From Sphaerulina vaccinii (Eukaryota; Ascomycota; Dothideomycetes; Mycosphaerellales; Mycosphaerellaceae), in the NCBI GenBank assembly GCA_022570795.1, contig JAKUDP010000001.1:2356001-2420000 (forward strand): a stretch of DNA of 64,000 bases. Reading direction: 5' to 3'. The notes below the pieces were generated by a model, which saw nothing but the letters and a program-made list of their open reading frames with translations, did no database searches and had not been told where the DNA came from. The position numbers and the translations under genes were made by a program. Below are positions 43,341 to 54,277 of the stretch, piece by piece (within the stretch, counting starts at the first letter, position 1; every line of letters begins with the position of its first letter).

Positions 43341-44030
43341 ATGGCGCTTCAGACGACCAAGATCCTCAAGGCCATGGCCGCCCTCGATAACCTGAGCAAC
43401 GTCGACCTCGACTGCGTGAGGCAATTGATCATGCGACGCCTGGAGGAGAAGCCAACAACCTTTCGTTTCCTCGATCTGCCAGCCGAAATGCGAGACCAGA
43501 TCTACTGCTTGATCGCCACAGAGTCTGCTCGACACAACCTTGAGATGCTGTCCCTGGACATGACCAGGAAATCAATTGCCAAACTGCACCCCACGCAGCT
43601 CACTTCCGCTACAGCAAATGCGCGTGATCGCCCTAGACCTTATGCTGCCCTCGCCGTTGCCAATAAGCAAATACGCGTCGAATTTCAGGATGTCTTCTAT
43701 TCTGACAAGACGGTGCAACTCTGGACAAGCGAGAAGGATAGCGGAAAAGTCACAAACAAGATCACTAACGCCAAGGGAGGCAAGCTAAATGCGCCTCGCC
43801 TCCTGTGAGCTCTTCTGGAGTGCAAGGTGAAGGCTAAGAACGTGTGTTCACCGCGCTTTGACCTGGAACACGTCCTTGAGCACGTCGGTATCCATCGGTT
43901 GTACCACAAAACGGATGACATTGTGATTATAGAGTGTGTAGGAAGGTCTGCGGATAGACTTGGCTTCTTGGTGCTCGAGCCAGGCGAAATGCAGAAGTAC
44001 GTGAATGATGCAGATAGGAGGAAGCACTGA
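43341..44030 (+). pseudogene. F-box-like gene interrupted by one in-frame UGA
   Basis: The frame starting at 43341 (MALQTTKILKAMAALDN) encodes 155 residues and stops at TGA 43806-43808. The same frame is then open for another 73 codons, from 43809 to the TGA at 44028-44030, with protein-like sequence (FDLEHVLEHVGIHRLYHK, IVIIECVGRSADRLGFLVLE). No frameshift is needed, so the first stop behaves as a single internal UGA in an otherwise 229-residue frame. Residues 36-50 (TTFRFLDLPAEMRDQ) resemble the start of an F-box or F-box-like motif of fungal proteins, followed by the usual AALAVANKQIRVEFQDVFY segment. It may be a young pseudogene, a 155-residue protein with a fortuitous open tail, a readthrough gene, or a gene with an unseen intron: the stop sits in a perfect donor-like GTGAGC at 43805. 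Confidence 0.55.
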
Positions 44031-44384
44031 GCAGCGGGCAATCTTCTTGAAGCTGCAGGAAAGTTCGTATCACGCAGAACAGCCTGCATATTCACAACAA
44101 CATTCAGCACAAGGGAAAATCGAAACATCCGGAGTATCTGTAGAGTGGATGGCAGGCTGACCGCAAGGACGGAGGGTCCGCAAAACTCGGGCACGGTTTT
44201 GTGGTGCAAAGATGAGAGGAGAGAGCTTGTGTTCCCGAGGCGTTCTCGAGGAGCACAGTACAAGGGCATAGGCACTGAGCGGTGTGGCTGTCACGTCCGC
44301 AGCAGAGACAGTCGCTTGTAGGTCGCTAGCAGTAGGTGATTGTAAGAACACATCTCCATGGCTCAGCCTCAACATTAGCCTAGC
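44031..44384. other. Convergent intergenic region
   Basis: About 350 bases between the F-box-like gene (+) and the DsbA-family gene (-). A 192-codon minus-strand frame at 43697-44275 overlaps the F-box-like gene and looks like its antisense shadow. Nothing else seen. Confidence 0.45.
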
Positions 44385-45068
44385 TCATCTACACGCTACA
44401 AGAGCTTCAAAGAATTCGGAAGGATCCCCAGCACCTTCAACGTCTAGCCGCTTCCCATTCACCTCGAAGGTAGGTACGGAGTTGATACCAAGTTCCCTGG
44501 ATTGTGCTGCAAGCAAGTCCACCTCATCCATAAGCTCTCCAGAGGCCAGAAATGCTGTCGCTTCTGCCTCTGATAGTATTCCAGTGCGTGCTGCGGACTT
44601 TATCAGACTAGTCTGCGATGTGATATCCGAGTCGTGCTCAAAGTGTTCTCTATAGATCTCCTCAAGAAGCTGTTTCTGCGCTGCGTTGCCCTTCGTCTGC
44701 AGTGCATGTTGAAGCAGACGATGTGAGTCTCTGGTCCTGCCAATCTTGCAATCAAAGCTGAATTCAATTCCATTCGCTCGTCCGACTCGTTGCAATCGTG
44801 TTCGAATAGCGTTCACTTTGTCCTCGCCATTCTTCTGAGCAACTCGCTGTGCCCATGGGATACCTGACTCCGGGGCAGATGGATCCAGATAGTACGGTAC
44901 GTATGTGAACACGAACTGGTCTTGAGCTCCTTCAGGATATGTCTTCTGATATAATTGGATGGCTTTGTCCAGGCTCTTGTGGCCGATATAACACCAAGGA
45001 CAAATGGTATCGGTCCATACTGTGATCTGGAAGATAGCCATGTCTGGTTTGATCGAGTAGTCAGTCAC
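44385..45068 (-). CDS. DsbA-family (FrnE-like) thiol oxidoreductase
   Basis: Single exon, 227 residues; an internal ATG at 45041 (MAIFQITVWTD) would give 218 and is closer to the usual start of the family. It has a thioredoxin fold with an inserted helical domain. The redox motif CPWC lies at Cys23-Cys26, just after the first strand (ITVWTDTICPWCYIG), and the cis-Pro loop is in GINSVPTFEVNGK. These match the FrnE/DSBA-like group of cytosolic proteins, which includes polyketide-associated isomerases and 2-hydroxychromene-carboxylate-isomerase relatives. No signal peptide is visible. The substrate is unknown, and the neighbours (F-box-like gene and Zn2Cys6 regulator) do not point to a pathway. 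Confidence 0.9.
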   Translation of the reverse strand: MTDYSIKPDMAIFQITVWTDTICPWCYIGHKSLDKAIQLYQKTYPEGAQDQFVFTYVPYYLDPSAPESGIPWAQRVAQKNGEDKVNAIRTRLQRVGRANGIEFSFDCKIGRTRDSHRLLQHALQTKGNAAQKQLLEEIYREHFEHDSDITSQTSLIKSAARTGILSEAEATAFLASGELMDEVDLLAAQSRELGINSVPTFEVNGKRLDVEGAGDPSEFFEALVACR

Positions 45069-46131
45069 AAACGAAGTCGTGCGTTTGCCTATACCTTGAT
45101 CTTGTCTTATGCAAATGGCAGCCTAGCTTGAGAAGAGCTCCTGCAGCTTCCCTCGGCGAAGGAGCTGACTTTTCATGTGCACCGCCGTTCGTGATACTCT
45201 ACTTGGACGGACTCGAGTTGTTAAGTTGCTGAGATGCGCTCGCCAATCTCAAGGGCAGCCAGGCAGACAGTCTCGATGCTCAGCTTTCCTTCTCTCGTGT
45301 CCTTTGGCATCGACTTTGCGATCAATCCCGCCACGTCGTCTCAAGCCACGCGGCCGAGGGCCACAGTTCGCTACCTTCAGAGAGCCCTCGAGGTCTCGAG
45401 ATTATGCTGCTCAACACCATCGATGCCTCATCCACACACCCTTTCCCTTAATTGTGTATGTAAGCAAAGTTGCGCGCGAGAGTGCAACTCACCAATAGCA
45501 AACGAAGTGCCAAGACGAAGCTCTTCTGTCCTTCGGAAAGCACGATCGACAACAACTCTTTCTTGATCATCATCAACCTCCACTCATTAGCAACAACCGT
45601 ACAAGGAAATTGCTTTCCATACAGACGGCTGTGCGACCACACTACCAATACACAGCATGTGCCGCTATGGTGTCTGCAGGAGAACGCCGGCGATGTCTCG
45701 CCCGAGACGACACCACAACGTCGACTCGGACATTTCCAAGATGGAGTTGAGCGTGATGCCAGCTGGGAGGCATTTACCAACGATATTGCTTTCATTGGCT
45801 CCGTGTGTACTCCAGCCTCTGCGCATCTGCTAGGTTCGGAATACGGCCTTTGACCTGCTGTGCTGTGATTCGAGGTCTTTTCGAGTGAGCGTTGTTCATT
45901 ACTGTTCCTGGAAAGAGACTTTTTTGGCAAGCCTCCACATTTACAAGTCTGCGGGGAAGCCATGGGGTTCTCGAACACAGTGTGCAGTTCGACCTCACCT
46001 TTAGCTTTTCGCATCGTCCGACGAGGTGAAGAAACCAGCAGCTTCAAGAATCGCTGCTCTGACGGCAAATGCGGCTTCCTCTCACTTTCTGATCTTTTGC
46101 CGTATCATTACCAGCGTCTTGGTATAACCGC
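45069..46131. other. Divergent promoter region, DsbA-family gene / Zn2Cys6 factor
   Basis: About 1.1 kb between divergent genes. A plus frame at 45470-45853 (127 codons) and an overlapping minus frame (206 codons, 45448-46068) are present, but neither shows recognisable domains or a convincing start context. Treated as regulatory or non-coding. Confidence 0.4.
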
Positions 46132-48656
46132 ATGGACGGTAACATGCACGCGGAAGAGGCTCTTCTTAGTCCTCAAGCAGGTGTGCCCGCAGCGCGTGGA
46201 AAGCTCAAACAGCGGCGGTCGAGGAAAGCGTGCCAGCATTGCCATACGCGTGAGATCAGTCTTATACATCCCCAGTATGTCGCACCAGAACTGATCTCGA
46301 TGACTCTGTAGGCAAAATCAGATGTAATGTTCTAGAAGCGGGCACGCCTTGCTCGAATTGTGTAGACGCTGGCACGACCTGTATCATCAGGCGTAGAAAG
46401 AACCAAAGGTATGCTGATCGCCTGTCTGTCCTCGGCATGGGTATGCGAAGATGCTGATCTCTGGCAAGACGTGACAGCACTCCACCTCACGAGGCACAGC
46501 AAGCGGCTGTGTTGGAGCAGCAATCGCATAGTTGGAGAGTACCCACGCCATCTGCGACTCCCTCCTCAGCCAACATACCTACTCCGACGTGGGTTCAGAA
46601 CAACCCAGTAGACCGTCGACCCAGCGTGGCGAGGGTACCGTCTGATCAGAATGGCTTCTCTTTACAAAGTCAATCGCAGTCGTCAGGCTCACCAAATACT
46701 GGTGATGGCCAGCTATGGCAGGAATTACAGCCTAGCAACTTTCCTTGGGATCCTAGCATCGTAGAAGCATCGTCAGCGAGCTGCGACTTCAGCCACTTGA
46801 CAGATCTGGACGACATATTCACCTTCACTGGGAACTCGTTCATGCCTGCAATTCCGACGCCAGGACAAGACTTCTTGCCGCAGACATATCCTCCACAGCA
46901 GCTCAATGCGCCTCGATTGCTGCCTAGTCCAAATGGATTGGCCCTTAATGGTGCACCTCACATGCCGCCCCGGAGATCTTCGACTGTCCAGATACCAGGT
47001 CTGAATCCACGAGATCAGGAGTATCTACGCGTTGAAGGATGCTTTGAGTTACTGCCGCCACATGTCCTTAAACCGATGATGCGCATGTACTTCCGGATGG
47101 TGCACCCGAACCTTCCTATTGTGCCGGAGGACCAGTTCTGGGCACTATGGAACGGAGACGAGTTCAGGGTTGGCGATTATTCCTTCCTCTTGCTAAGAGC
47201 CATGATCTTCGCAGCGACTTGCTATGCTGAGCTTGATACTCTGTCGAGTGTTGGCTTCGTGAGCAAGCGCGAGGCCAGGAATACCCACTATCGCCAGGCA
47301 AAGCTTCTATACGACTTCGGCATTGAGCGTGATCCGGTCGCTAATGCCCAAGCCTGCTTGCTGTTATCTTACAATGCGCCCAACTACAATCTCCTGCGAC
47401 TCAACACCTACTGGGTGACCAACGCCATCCGCTTCGCCAGGATCGTGAGAGCCGACAGCTACTACCGCATCAAAGACCCTATGCGTTCACGACTTCTAAA
47501 GCGCATATGGTGGGGTGTGATATTTCGAGATCGTATCCTGTCTCTAGGTCTTCGTCGGACAGTTCAAGCACCACTTACCAATGATTGGGACACCGATAAA
47601 CACATCCTGACAGCCGAAGACTTCCAAACAGAACTAGGAAACTCACCTGTACACGATGCCGAGACTCAGCTTCGAATCTTCGAAATGGTCGCCACTACCT
47701 GTCGCCTGATGCAGTGCATATCACAAACGAGCCGAATCCTATATACCCACGAACGTCTCGACGACCGCCTCGAATTTGCATCCCGCGCTCTGCCAGCCGT
47801 GGTGACAGATATACAGCAATCTCTCGAATCTCTCCGTTTCTGGTACGACCAAGCAATCCGAACATTCCCGTTCCCAATCAGCCTCGACGATGCGCCCGAA
47901 ACGATATGCGTGTATGCGAACATGATGTTCTCATATCATGCCTCTGCAGTCTTCGGCCTCAATACATACCTCATCCTGCTACGCGAAGTTTTTCCGGGGC
48001 CCACGCAGTCCCTGTTCTCAGTGTCCGAAGCAGCGCAAGCAATGGAAACTTCAAACAACGATGTGGCACGCCGGACACAAGAATTGGTACAAGTTCGCCT
48101 GGTGAAATTTCTTCCAATCAGTGCATCAGCTGTTCTGGCTTTACCGCTGATCCTGCAAGCGATCAATGTTGCTGCTGCAAGAGGATCAGGAATGGAAGCT
48201 GTTGAGATCCGACGATTAGATGTTTTCACGAGGACGCTGAAATCTCAACAGCAGAATTTCGATGGGTCGGACTTTTGCGCTGATGTTTTGGCCAATATTG
48301 TTGTAAGTACTCGGAATCTCGGAGATGGATGAATGAATGGGTAAGGACTGACTGATGTGATATAGGCTTATGCGCAAGACGACAGCAAGTTCGTGAATTC
48401 GATGACTGCTTGGAGAGATGATAGTAATTCCATGAGGAAGGACATGATCAACGGCAATGGTCATCATGGACACCACGGCTCAGGACATTCTGGCGGCGCC
48501 CAGGGAGGCAAATTGAAATTGGACTGGGGTAATCTGGTTTTCAAGAGGCCGCGACTGTTCCTGAGATTGGTGCTGTACATTGACCTGGCGTTGTCGACTG
48601 GTGGACCACCGCAGGATGAAGACTTCCCTCCAGAATTGCAGAGGGCGGCTGCATAG
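46132..48656 (+). CDS. Zn2Cys6 fungal-specific transcription factor
   Basis: Four exons: 46132-46249, 46312-46408, 46469-48302 and 48366-48656, with introns of 62, 60 and 63 nt; 779 residues. The Zn2Cys6 DNA-binding domain has Cys34, 37, 44, 53, 56 and 63 (CX2CX6CX8CX2CX6C), and it is assembled across exons 1 and 2: HTR|KIRC. A basic RRRKNQR tail follows, then a Ser/Pro/Gln-rich linker (70-230) and the Fungal_trans domain starting at FELLPPHVLKPMMRMYFRMV. The spacing and the HTRK(I/V)RC sequence resemble the CTF1/FarA group of fatty-acid and cutin regulators, but that is only a similarity in the zinc-cluster region. The C-terminus is Gly/His-rich (GHHGHHGSGHSGG). It is divergent from the DsbA-family gene and convergent with ria1, only 59 bases apart. 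Confidence 0.92.
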
Positions 48657-48715
48657 AAAAGCTATTTGCTTTTTGTATAGTGCCTACGTGAAGAACTCTT
48701 CATCTTCATCTACAT

Positions 48716-51700
48716 CTACCTCTTCAACGTCTTCTGCTTCTCCGCAGCTTCCACAACCTTCTTCTTCACAGTCAAACCCTTCCTCGTCCTAACCTTATCC
48801 ACATACCTCAACGCAACATTCTCTTTATCAGCCTTATCTCCCAAATCCTCCAATTGCTCCTCCGTATAAGGAACCCAATAAGGATCCTCATCAATCATCT
48901 CAAACCCCTCAAAAACCAACTGCGGAGCCGCAAACCCACTCGTCCTCTGTCGAATCTCATCCGAGAAACCAAAAGACTCCGCAACAGGTAATAATGACAA
49001 CACAGTAAAATTATTCGTACTTTCCAACATCTGTTCATCAACAATACGTCCATTCCGTCTTCCGAGGACATTGTAGACTTTCGATAGGACTTCTGTACTT
49101 GCTTGGATTTCACAACTGTACATTGCTAGCATGATGCGAGGTGACCAGTCGAGAAAACCTTGTCGAATGGATTCGCGGACTGTGCGTAGGATTTCGCCTG
49201 TTAGGCGGCCCATGTTCGCGCTGATCTCATCTTCGGGTAATTCTGTAACTTCTTCGAGGAATATTGCGACGCCTTGCATGGGTTCGTGGCAGAGTGGGCC
49301 CTGGTATGTGGCGAGTTGGAAGGCGTAAGCGATCTTGTCGGCTAGGGCTGCCATGGATGAGGCGCTGTTGGTGGGAGTTGGTGTTTGGTCGTCGGAATGG
49401 AAGAATCTGCCGCAGACACTGGCTGATGTCGTGTCGATGAGGATATTGGGTCCGACGCGACGAGGTCCGAAGGCGGCGATTTTGTTGATTGCGTCCTTGT
49501 AGAGTTCGCGATCTGCCTTCTCTTCCATGAAAGCTTCTGTGAGTTTTTGCTTGAACTCGTTCATTGACAGACCTTGATCAGCAGTAGCAGAAGTCTCTTC
49601 AGCTTCGACTTCTTGCTCGCCGGGCTCCTCGCTCTGATCCACTTTGGCGCCGAGTGATCGCTCCTCTTCTTGTGCCTTGCGTTCAGAGTACAAACGCTTT
49701 ACAGCACCACTGTGCTTGACCAGGAACTCAGTGACGGGTGCTGGAAGTGGTCGCACAGACAAGCGGATAGAGAGCTGCTTGCTTGAAGTAACGGCTTCCA
49801 CTGTGCCACGGCCAAGGGCAGGATTTGCTGGCTCCTTCATCTCTTCGGCCTTGACGATGCTCTCTCGGTATGGCACCATGGCCTCTCCCGCCTGGATCTC
49901 ACATTTGGCGAAGCGTTCCTGTAAGTCCTTCATGCAACGCTCGAGATGCAGTTCTCCGGCAGTCAGAATGACATGCTCGCCACTTTCGAGTTGTTCGTAG
50001 GACACAGCAGGATCAGCCTGTACCAACAGTTGCAGGCCGCGAATCATCTTGTCGAGATCTCCCGGGAACGCTGGCTCGAGTGCCACTCGCACAATTGGTG
50101 CGTTGGTCGAAATGGCTGTGGTGGATGAAAGGTTTGGTGCTCCTTCCAGTTGTGATGAGATTGTGCCTGATTTTAGGATTGCTCCTTCCAAGCCAGCTAT
50201 GCCCACAATGTTACCAGCTGGTACAGAGTTGAGCGACTCCAATCCACGACCCATAAGCAAGTAGAGTGCATTCACGGTGACTTTCTTCGGTAATGGTTCG
50301 GCATGCGGCTGCGCAGGAGTGAACTTCGGTGGCAAAACATACACCTCGTCGCCTACAGTGAGTGTGCCAGAGAGCACTCGGGCGAAGCCAATGAGGTGTT
50401 CTGGGTCATCCTTCTTGTCTTCGTCCTCAGCAGGCGCGTCGTCTAGCTCATCTTCATCGCCAATAGCGGCCGTACTGAGCGCATCAGCAACAGAATCTGC
50501 GCCAGCTTCGCTGCTCGCAAGCGCTTGAGCACGCGCGATCTCTGCTCGCTTCTTGCGTCCTAGCTCACGAGCTTCTTCAGCAGTGAGAGCGCCACCGCGT
50601 CTCTTGTTTGCAGGAAGTTCGCTTTCCGGAATGGAGACCATCTTGCTCACGTATGCTACGACTGGCTTGCCGATCTCTGCATCTGAGTGTGTCATCGCAT
50701 CTTTGACCTTGTCATCGATATGGCTGGAGCCTGGCGACTTCTCGAGTAGACCAGGTATACGGTTCTCCTGAGCTGTTTTGGGTGATGGCAAGCTCATGAT
50801 CACAGATACAAGTACTGCTGTCGACAGAGGTAGCCAGGATGAGAAGACGGCAGACAGTAGAGCCTTGGGGTCCTTCGAGCGTCGCACATGTGCTGGAATA
50901 TCAATCCCTAGACTCTTCGTGATCTTCTCGAGTTGAGGTTCGTCGGCTTTGCCGTTTGGTCCGCCAGTTGTAGCGTTGTATACAGCCCAGATCGGTTCCA
51001 GCACCAATTGCACGAACATTGGCTTCAAGTTTCGTCCTTTGAGGTGCTTCGGTAGCAGGACACGCTTGTTCTTGAGGTCCAAATAGAAGTCTCCCCATAG
51101 CACTTTCTCTAGCATGTTTCGCTTGATACTGATACCCATCTTCTCCAGCTTCTTCTCGTACTGTGCTGCGAACTGCCGGGGCGTGAATGCCCAACCATCG
51201 ATGGCAGTGGCGAAGATGACATTATTCTTCTCTGGTTCGAAGTAGATGTCTTCATCGTCCTTTTCTTCATACTCGGCAGGCGCTTCGTCGATGACAACAC
51301 CATTGTCGTCTTGGGCGATACTCCCATGACGGCTTCGTGAAGCATCTTCTTGTGCCTTGGCCGCTGCTGCAGCGCTCACCTTCTCGTCTATTCGTTCCCG
51401 CCACTTGAGGTCATCCTCCATGCGTTCACCAAGAGCAAAACTGCCGACCACTGCGTTGACCTGCTCAAGTAGTTTTGATAAGTGGGTGTATGCCTCTTCT
51501 GGGCTCAGTTTGAGTTCGGTGATGAGACGATCCATTTTGTTGATGACAAGGAGAGGCTTGAGCTTTTCCGTCCATACTTGCCGCAGTACAGTAACAGTCT
51601 GAGAGCACACACCCTCGACAGCATCTACTAGCACAATAGCACCATCACACAGTCTTGACGCTGTGGACACTTCAGAGCTGAAATCGATATGGCCGGGAGA

Positions 51701-52103
51701 ATCGATCAGATTGATCAGGTAATCTTTCTGTTCGGGTTTCGCGTCCGGGGCAGTTCTTTGTAGAAGGGGAAAGTACAAGGAGATGGCTGAGGACTCCATA
51801 GTGATACCTCGTTCTTGTTCATCGGGTCTCGAGTCCAGGTAACGGACCTTGCCAGCTTGCTTGGGCGATATGATGCCATTTGTGGCGATAAGTCCATCTG
51901 TAAGAGAAGTTTTCCCGTGATCCTGAGCAGGTCAGTATTCTTGTTGTCTAACGATCCGATGTGGCTCGACATACAACGTGTGCCAATATACATATCTACG
52001 TATTAGCTATTGCATCACTATCAATCTCCCTCCTACTGACATTTCGAATCGTGTCGCCGGCCTGCTGAAGTTTCACCAGCTTTTCTGGCTGGACAACAGG
52101 CAT
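48716..52103 (-). CDS. ria1: Ribosome assembly GTPase Ria1/Efl1
   Basis: Three exons: 52103-52041, 51995-51975 and 51922-48716, with introns of 45 and 52 nt; 1096 residues. This cytoplasmic EF-2-like GTPase works with Sdo1/SBDS to release Tif6/eIF6 from new 60S ribosomal subunits. The start MPVVQPEKLVKLQQAGDTI is followed by a 21-nt exon coding ICILAHV; with exon 3 it builds the P-loop AHVDHGKTS (Asp29 to Ser34). Also visible are YLDSRPDEQERGITMESS, the G3 motif DSPGH and the G4 motif NKMD. A large insertion after residue 180 (DEAPAEYEEKDDEDIYFEP) and the EF-2-like domains end in Lys-rich sequence, as in other Efl1 proteins. It shares a divergent promoter with the Opy1-like gene. Confidence 0.95.
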
Positions 52104-52639
52104 GATTGCTATCCAAAGGTGCGGTGTCGTGGCAACAGATGTGACAGCGTTTCAACGTCTAGCAGAGAAGGGTAATAAGTTGACGGGCAGTTTTATATTT
52201 TCCTTGGAATTGATGATTCAGAATGAGTAGTGACGGGTTGTAATTGGGCAAAGCTTGATGCTCGAGCGCCATGAAATGCAGGTCGCCGTTGAGTGGCGTT
52301 GTGACCTCCGCCACGCGACCAACCTCTCCATACTACTAGCACATTGTTATTGCTCACTTACCTCGCATCATCATTCCTGTGGTATCGCTATATAATCCGC
52401 ATTGCGCTGGTCGCATGCTTGGCGAATATTCTACCTAACCGATCACCCGCCAGCAGCGATCGAGGTTGCTTCAAAGTCAATGAGACGTGCCAATTTCCAG
52501 TCTCACGCGACGACTACTCAAACACCACCTGGTACCAGACCTGTTGATCGCATATCTCTCTCCTCCATGTCTGCTGTCCACTGCAACCACCTATAGACAG
52601 ACAGACACTCGCTCATATCCGCAGTTAAGCAGGAAGAAG
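52104..52639. other. Divergent promoter region, ria1 / opy1-like
   Basis: 536 bases between divergent genes. The frame of the downstream gene is open back to an ATG at 52487, but the first ~50 residues are poor, so 52640 is taken as its start. No other gene is seen. Confidence 0.5.
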
Positions 52640-53869
52640 ATGCCTCCACCAGCGAGCGTCACCACCCCCATCCCTCAGAACCCGAAGCGTCTGACAGTCA
52701 ACACGCTCTCTCCCGTCACACAGTTCGGCAGCTACGAGTACGACCGCATCATCAAACAGGGCCCCGTGCTCAAGAGGACTCGGAGGACCAAGTCGTGGAA
52801 GCCCATCCATATCGTGCTCCGAGCGAACCAGCTTTCCATCTACAAGAACGAAAAGGAGAGCAAGCTACGACACGCCATCAACCTCTCCGATCTCACCGCC
52901 GTTGCCCGTCAAAAGGACCCCAAGCGACAGAGCAAGCATGTCTTCGGTCTCTTCTCACCCTCGCGCAACTTCCACCTGGAGGCCGCGACTGAGCAGGAGG
53001 CGCAGGAATGGGTGGAAGCTATAAGGCTACAGGCGCGCATGGATCAGAAGGAGGAAGAGATGTACTTGGCTAGTCCAGGAGGTGCAAGCACAAACTACAG
53101 AGGATTCGAGCGGAGTATCGATGCCCACATAAGTCCTACGGGGAACGATGTCTTGTCAGGCTACAGCTCTTCAGATGTTGAGGCACTCAACCAGAGTCAA
53201 CCACTTCCTAGAGCACGACATCGAGGGAGTCTGGTTGGGAATCGCAAGTCTTCAGCCGTAGACTACTCAGGCGCAGAGCATGGATCTTACTCAGACTTCT
53301 CAGACTGGGGCGGACCCTCAGCACGACTGTCTGCGCTGTCTCTATCACATCAGGACCCACGACCCTCCACGAGCAGCACACAGCCGGTGAGCTCCGTCTA
53401 TGGACAGGCACCTGGCCGACCTTCAATGGGCGTTAGGACTGCCAGTATGCTATCAGGACTGAACGAAGGTGTTGAGGATGCTGCAAGGAAGCAGAATATG
53501 TCTACGTCGGACGACCCGGAACGAGTCATATGTCACGGCTGGATATACCTTTTGAAGTCTACCTCTGGTGTGCGGCAATGGAAGAAAGTCTGGATGGTCC
53601 TGCGACCGAAGCAACTTACCATATACAAAAACGAGGAGGAGTACACAGCCCTAATAGTACTACCATTCCCAAGCATCATCGATGCGGTCGAAATCGACGA
53701 CATCTCGAAATCGAAGACTGCCTGCATGCAGATCCTGAGTGAAGAACGAAACTACCGATTCTGCGCCATGGACGAAGACAGTCTTGCACGATGGCTTGGC
53801 GCATTCAAGAGCTTACTTTCGAAGCGCAAAGCAGCGAAGAATGGTGCGATACCTTCGCCTCCAACGTAG
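52640..53869 (+). CDS. opy1: Two-PH-domain protein, Opy1-like
   Basis: Single exon, 409 residues from the ATG at 52640 (MPPPASVTTPIPQNP). Two pleckstrin-homology domains flank a Ser-rich linker. The first (about 33-125) contains IIKQGPVLKRTRRTKSWKPI and ends in EAQEWVEAIRLQ. The second (about 293-390) contains CHGWIYLLKSTSGVRQWKKV, YKNEEEYTALIVLPF and ARWLGAFKSLL. Two separate PH domains with this spacing are as in yeast Opy1, a sensor of plasma-membrane PI(4,5)P2 that regulates the PI4P 5-kinase Mss4. The orthology to Opy1 is likely but rests on architecture; the membrane-lipid role is inferred. Lipid-binding residues were not checked. Confidence 0.8.
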   Translation: MPPPASVTTPIPQNPKRLTVNTLSPVTQFGSYEYDRIIKQGPVLKRTRRTKSWKPIHIVLRANQLSIYKNEKESKLRHAINLSDLTAVARQKDPKRQSKHVFGLFSPSRNFHLEAATEQEAQEWVEAIRLQARMDQKEEEMYLASPGGASTNYRGFERSIDAHISPTGNDVLSGYSSSDVEALNQSQPLPRARHRGSLVGNRKSSAVDYSGAEHGSYSDFSDWGGPSARLSALSLSHQDPRPSTSSTQPVSSVYGQAPGRPSMGVRTASMLSGLNEGVEDAARKQNMSTSDDPERVICHGWIYLLKSTSGVRQWKKVWMVLRPKQLTIYKNEEEYTALIVLPFPSIIDAVEIDDISKSKTACMQILSEERNYRFCAMDEDSLARWLGAFKSLLSKRKAAKNGAIPSPPT

Positions 53870-54277
53870 CATGTTCGGACGCACCATGTTCGCAAACAGA
53901 CGAGACGCAGAGGCAGACGACATCATGACCATACTGCGGCTTCTCAATATCAGCGGATTTTGCAGCTTCCTACCTTCGTCTGGGAGCGGCCGTATGAAGC
54001 AGAAGTGCGTGCGTAATGATGCCTGGCACGGCTTTACGATTGATGACAACCTAAAAGACTATTCTACGATTGTGTTGTGAATTTGAGCTGTACATTACTA
54101 TCGGACTGGTGGTGGGCACTGGAGATCTGACAGGATACCTTGTTCGTATTCAAGACCAAACCATTCCCTGTTGATGTTGACGATGCACCACGAACTCATT
54201 CGTATTCGTTATCGTTCGCTCAGCTGCATGAACACAGCAAGTCAACAATTTGGTGATGCAAAAGAACGACTCAAATG
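53870..54277. other. 3' region of the opy1-like gene
   Basis: About 400 bases after the stop codon of the two-PH gene and before the repeat array. Overlapping frames have no coding character. It probably contains the transcript end. Confidence 0.4.

Noticed and set aside
43805..43945. Intron that would remove the in-frame UGA of the F-box-like gene
   Set aside because: The donor GTGAGC is good and the phase fits, but the removed part reads as normal protein sequence and no better acceptor was found; kept as an alternative only.
43697..44275. 192-codon minus-strand frame across the F-box-like gene
   Set aside because: No family signature; the plus strand has the F-box-like sequence.
45448..46068. 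206-codon minus frame between the DsbA-family gene and the Zn2Cys6 factor
   Set aside because: Overlaps an equally open plus frame; neither has domain-like sequence, start context or splice partners.
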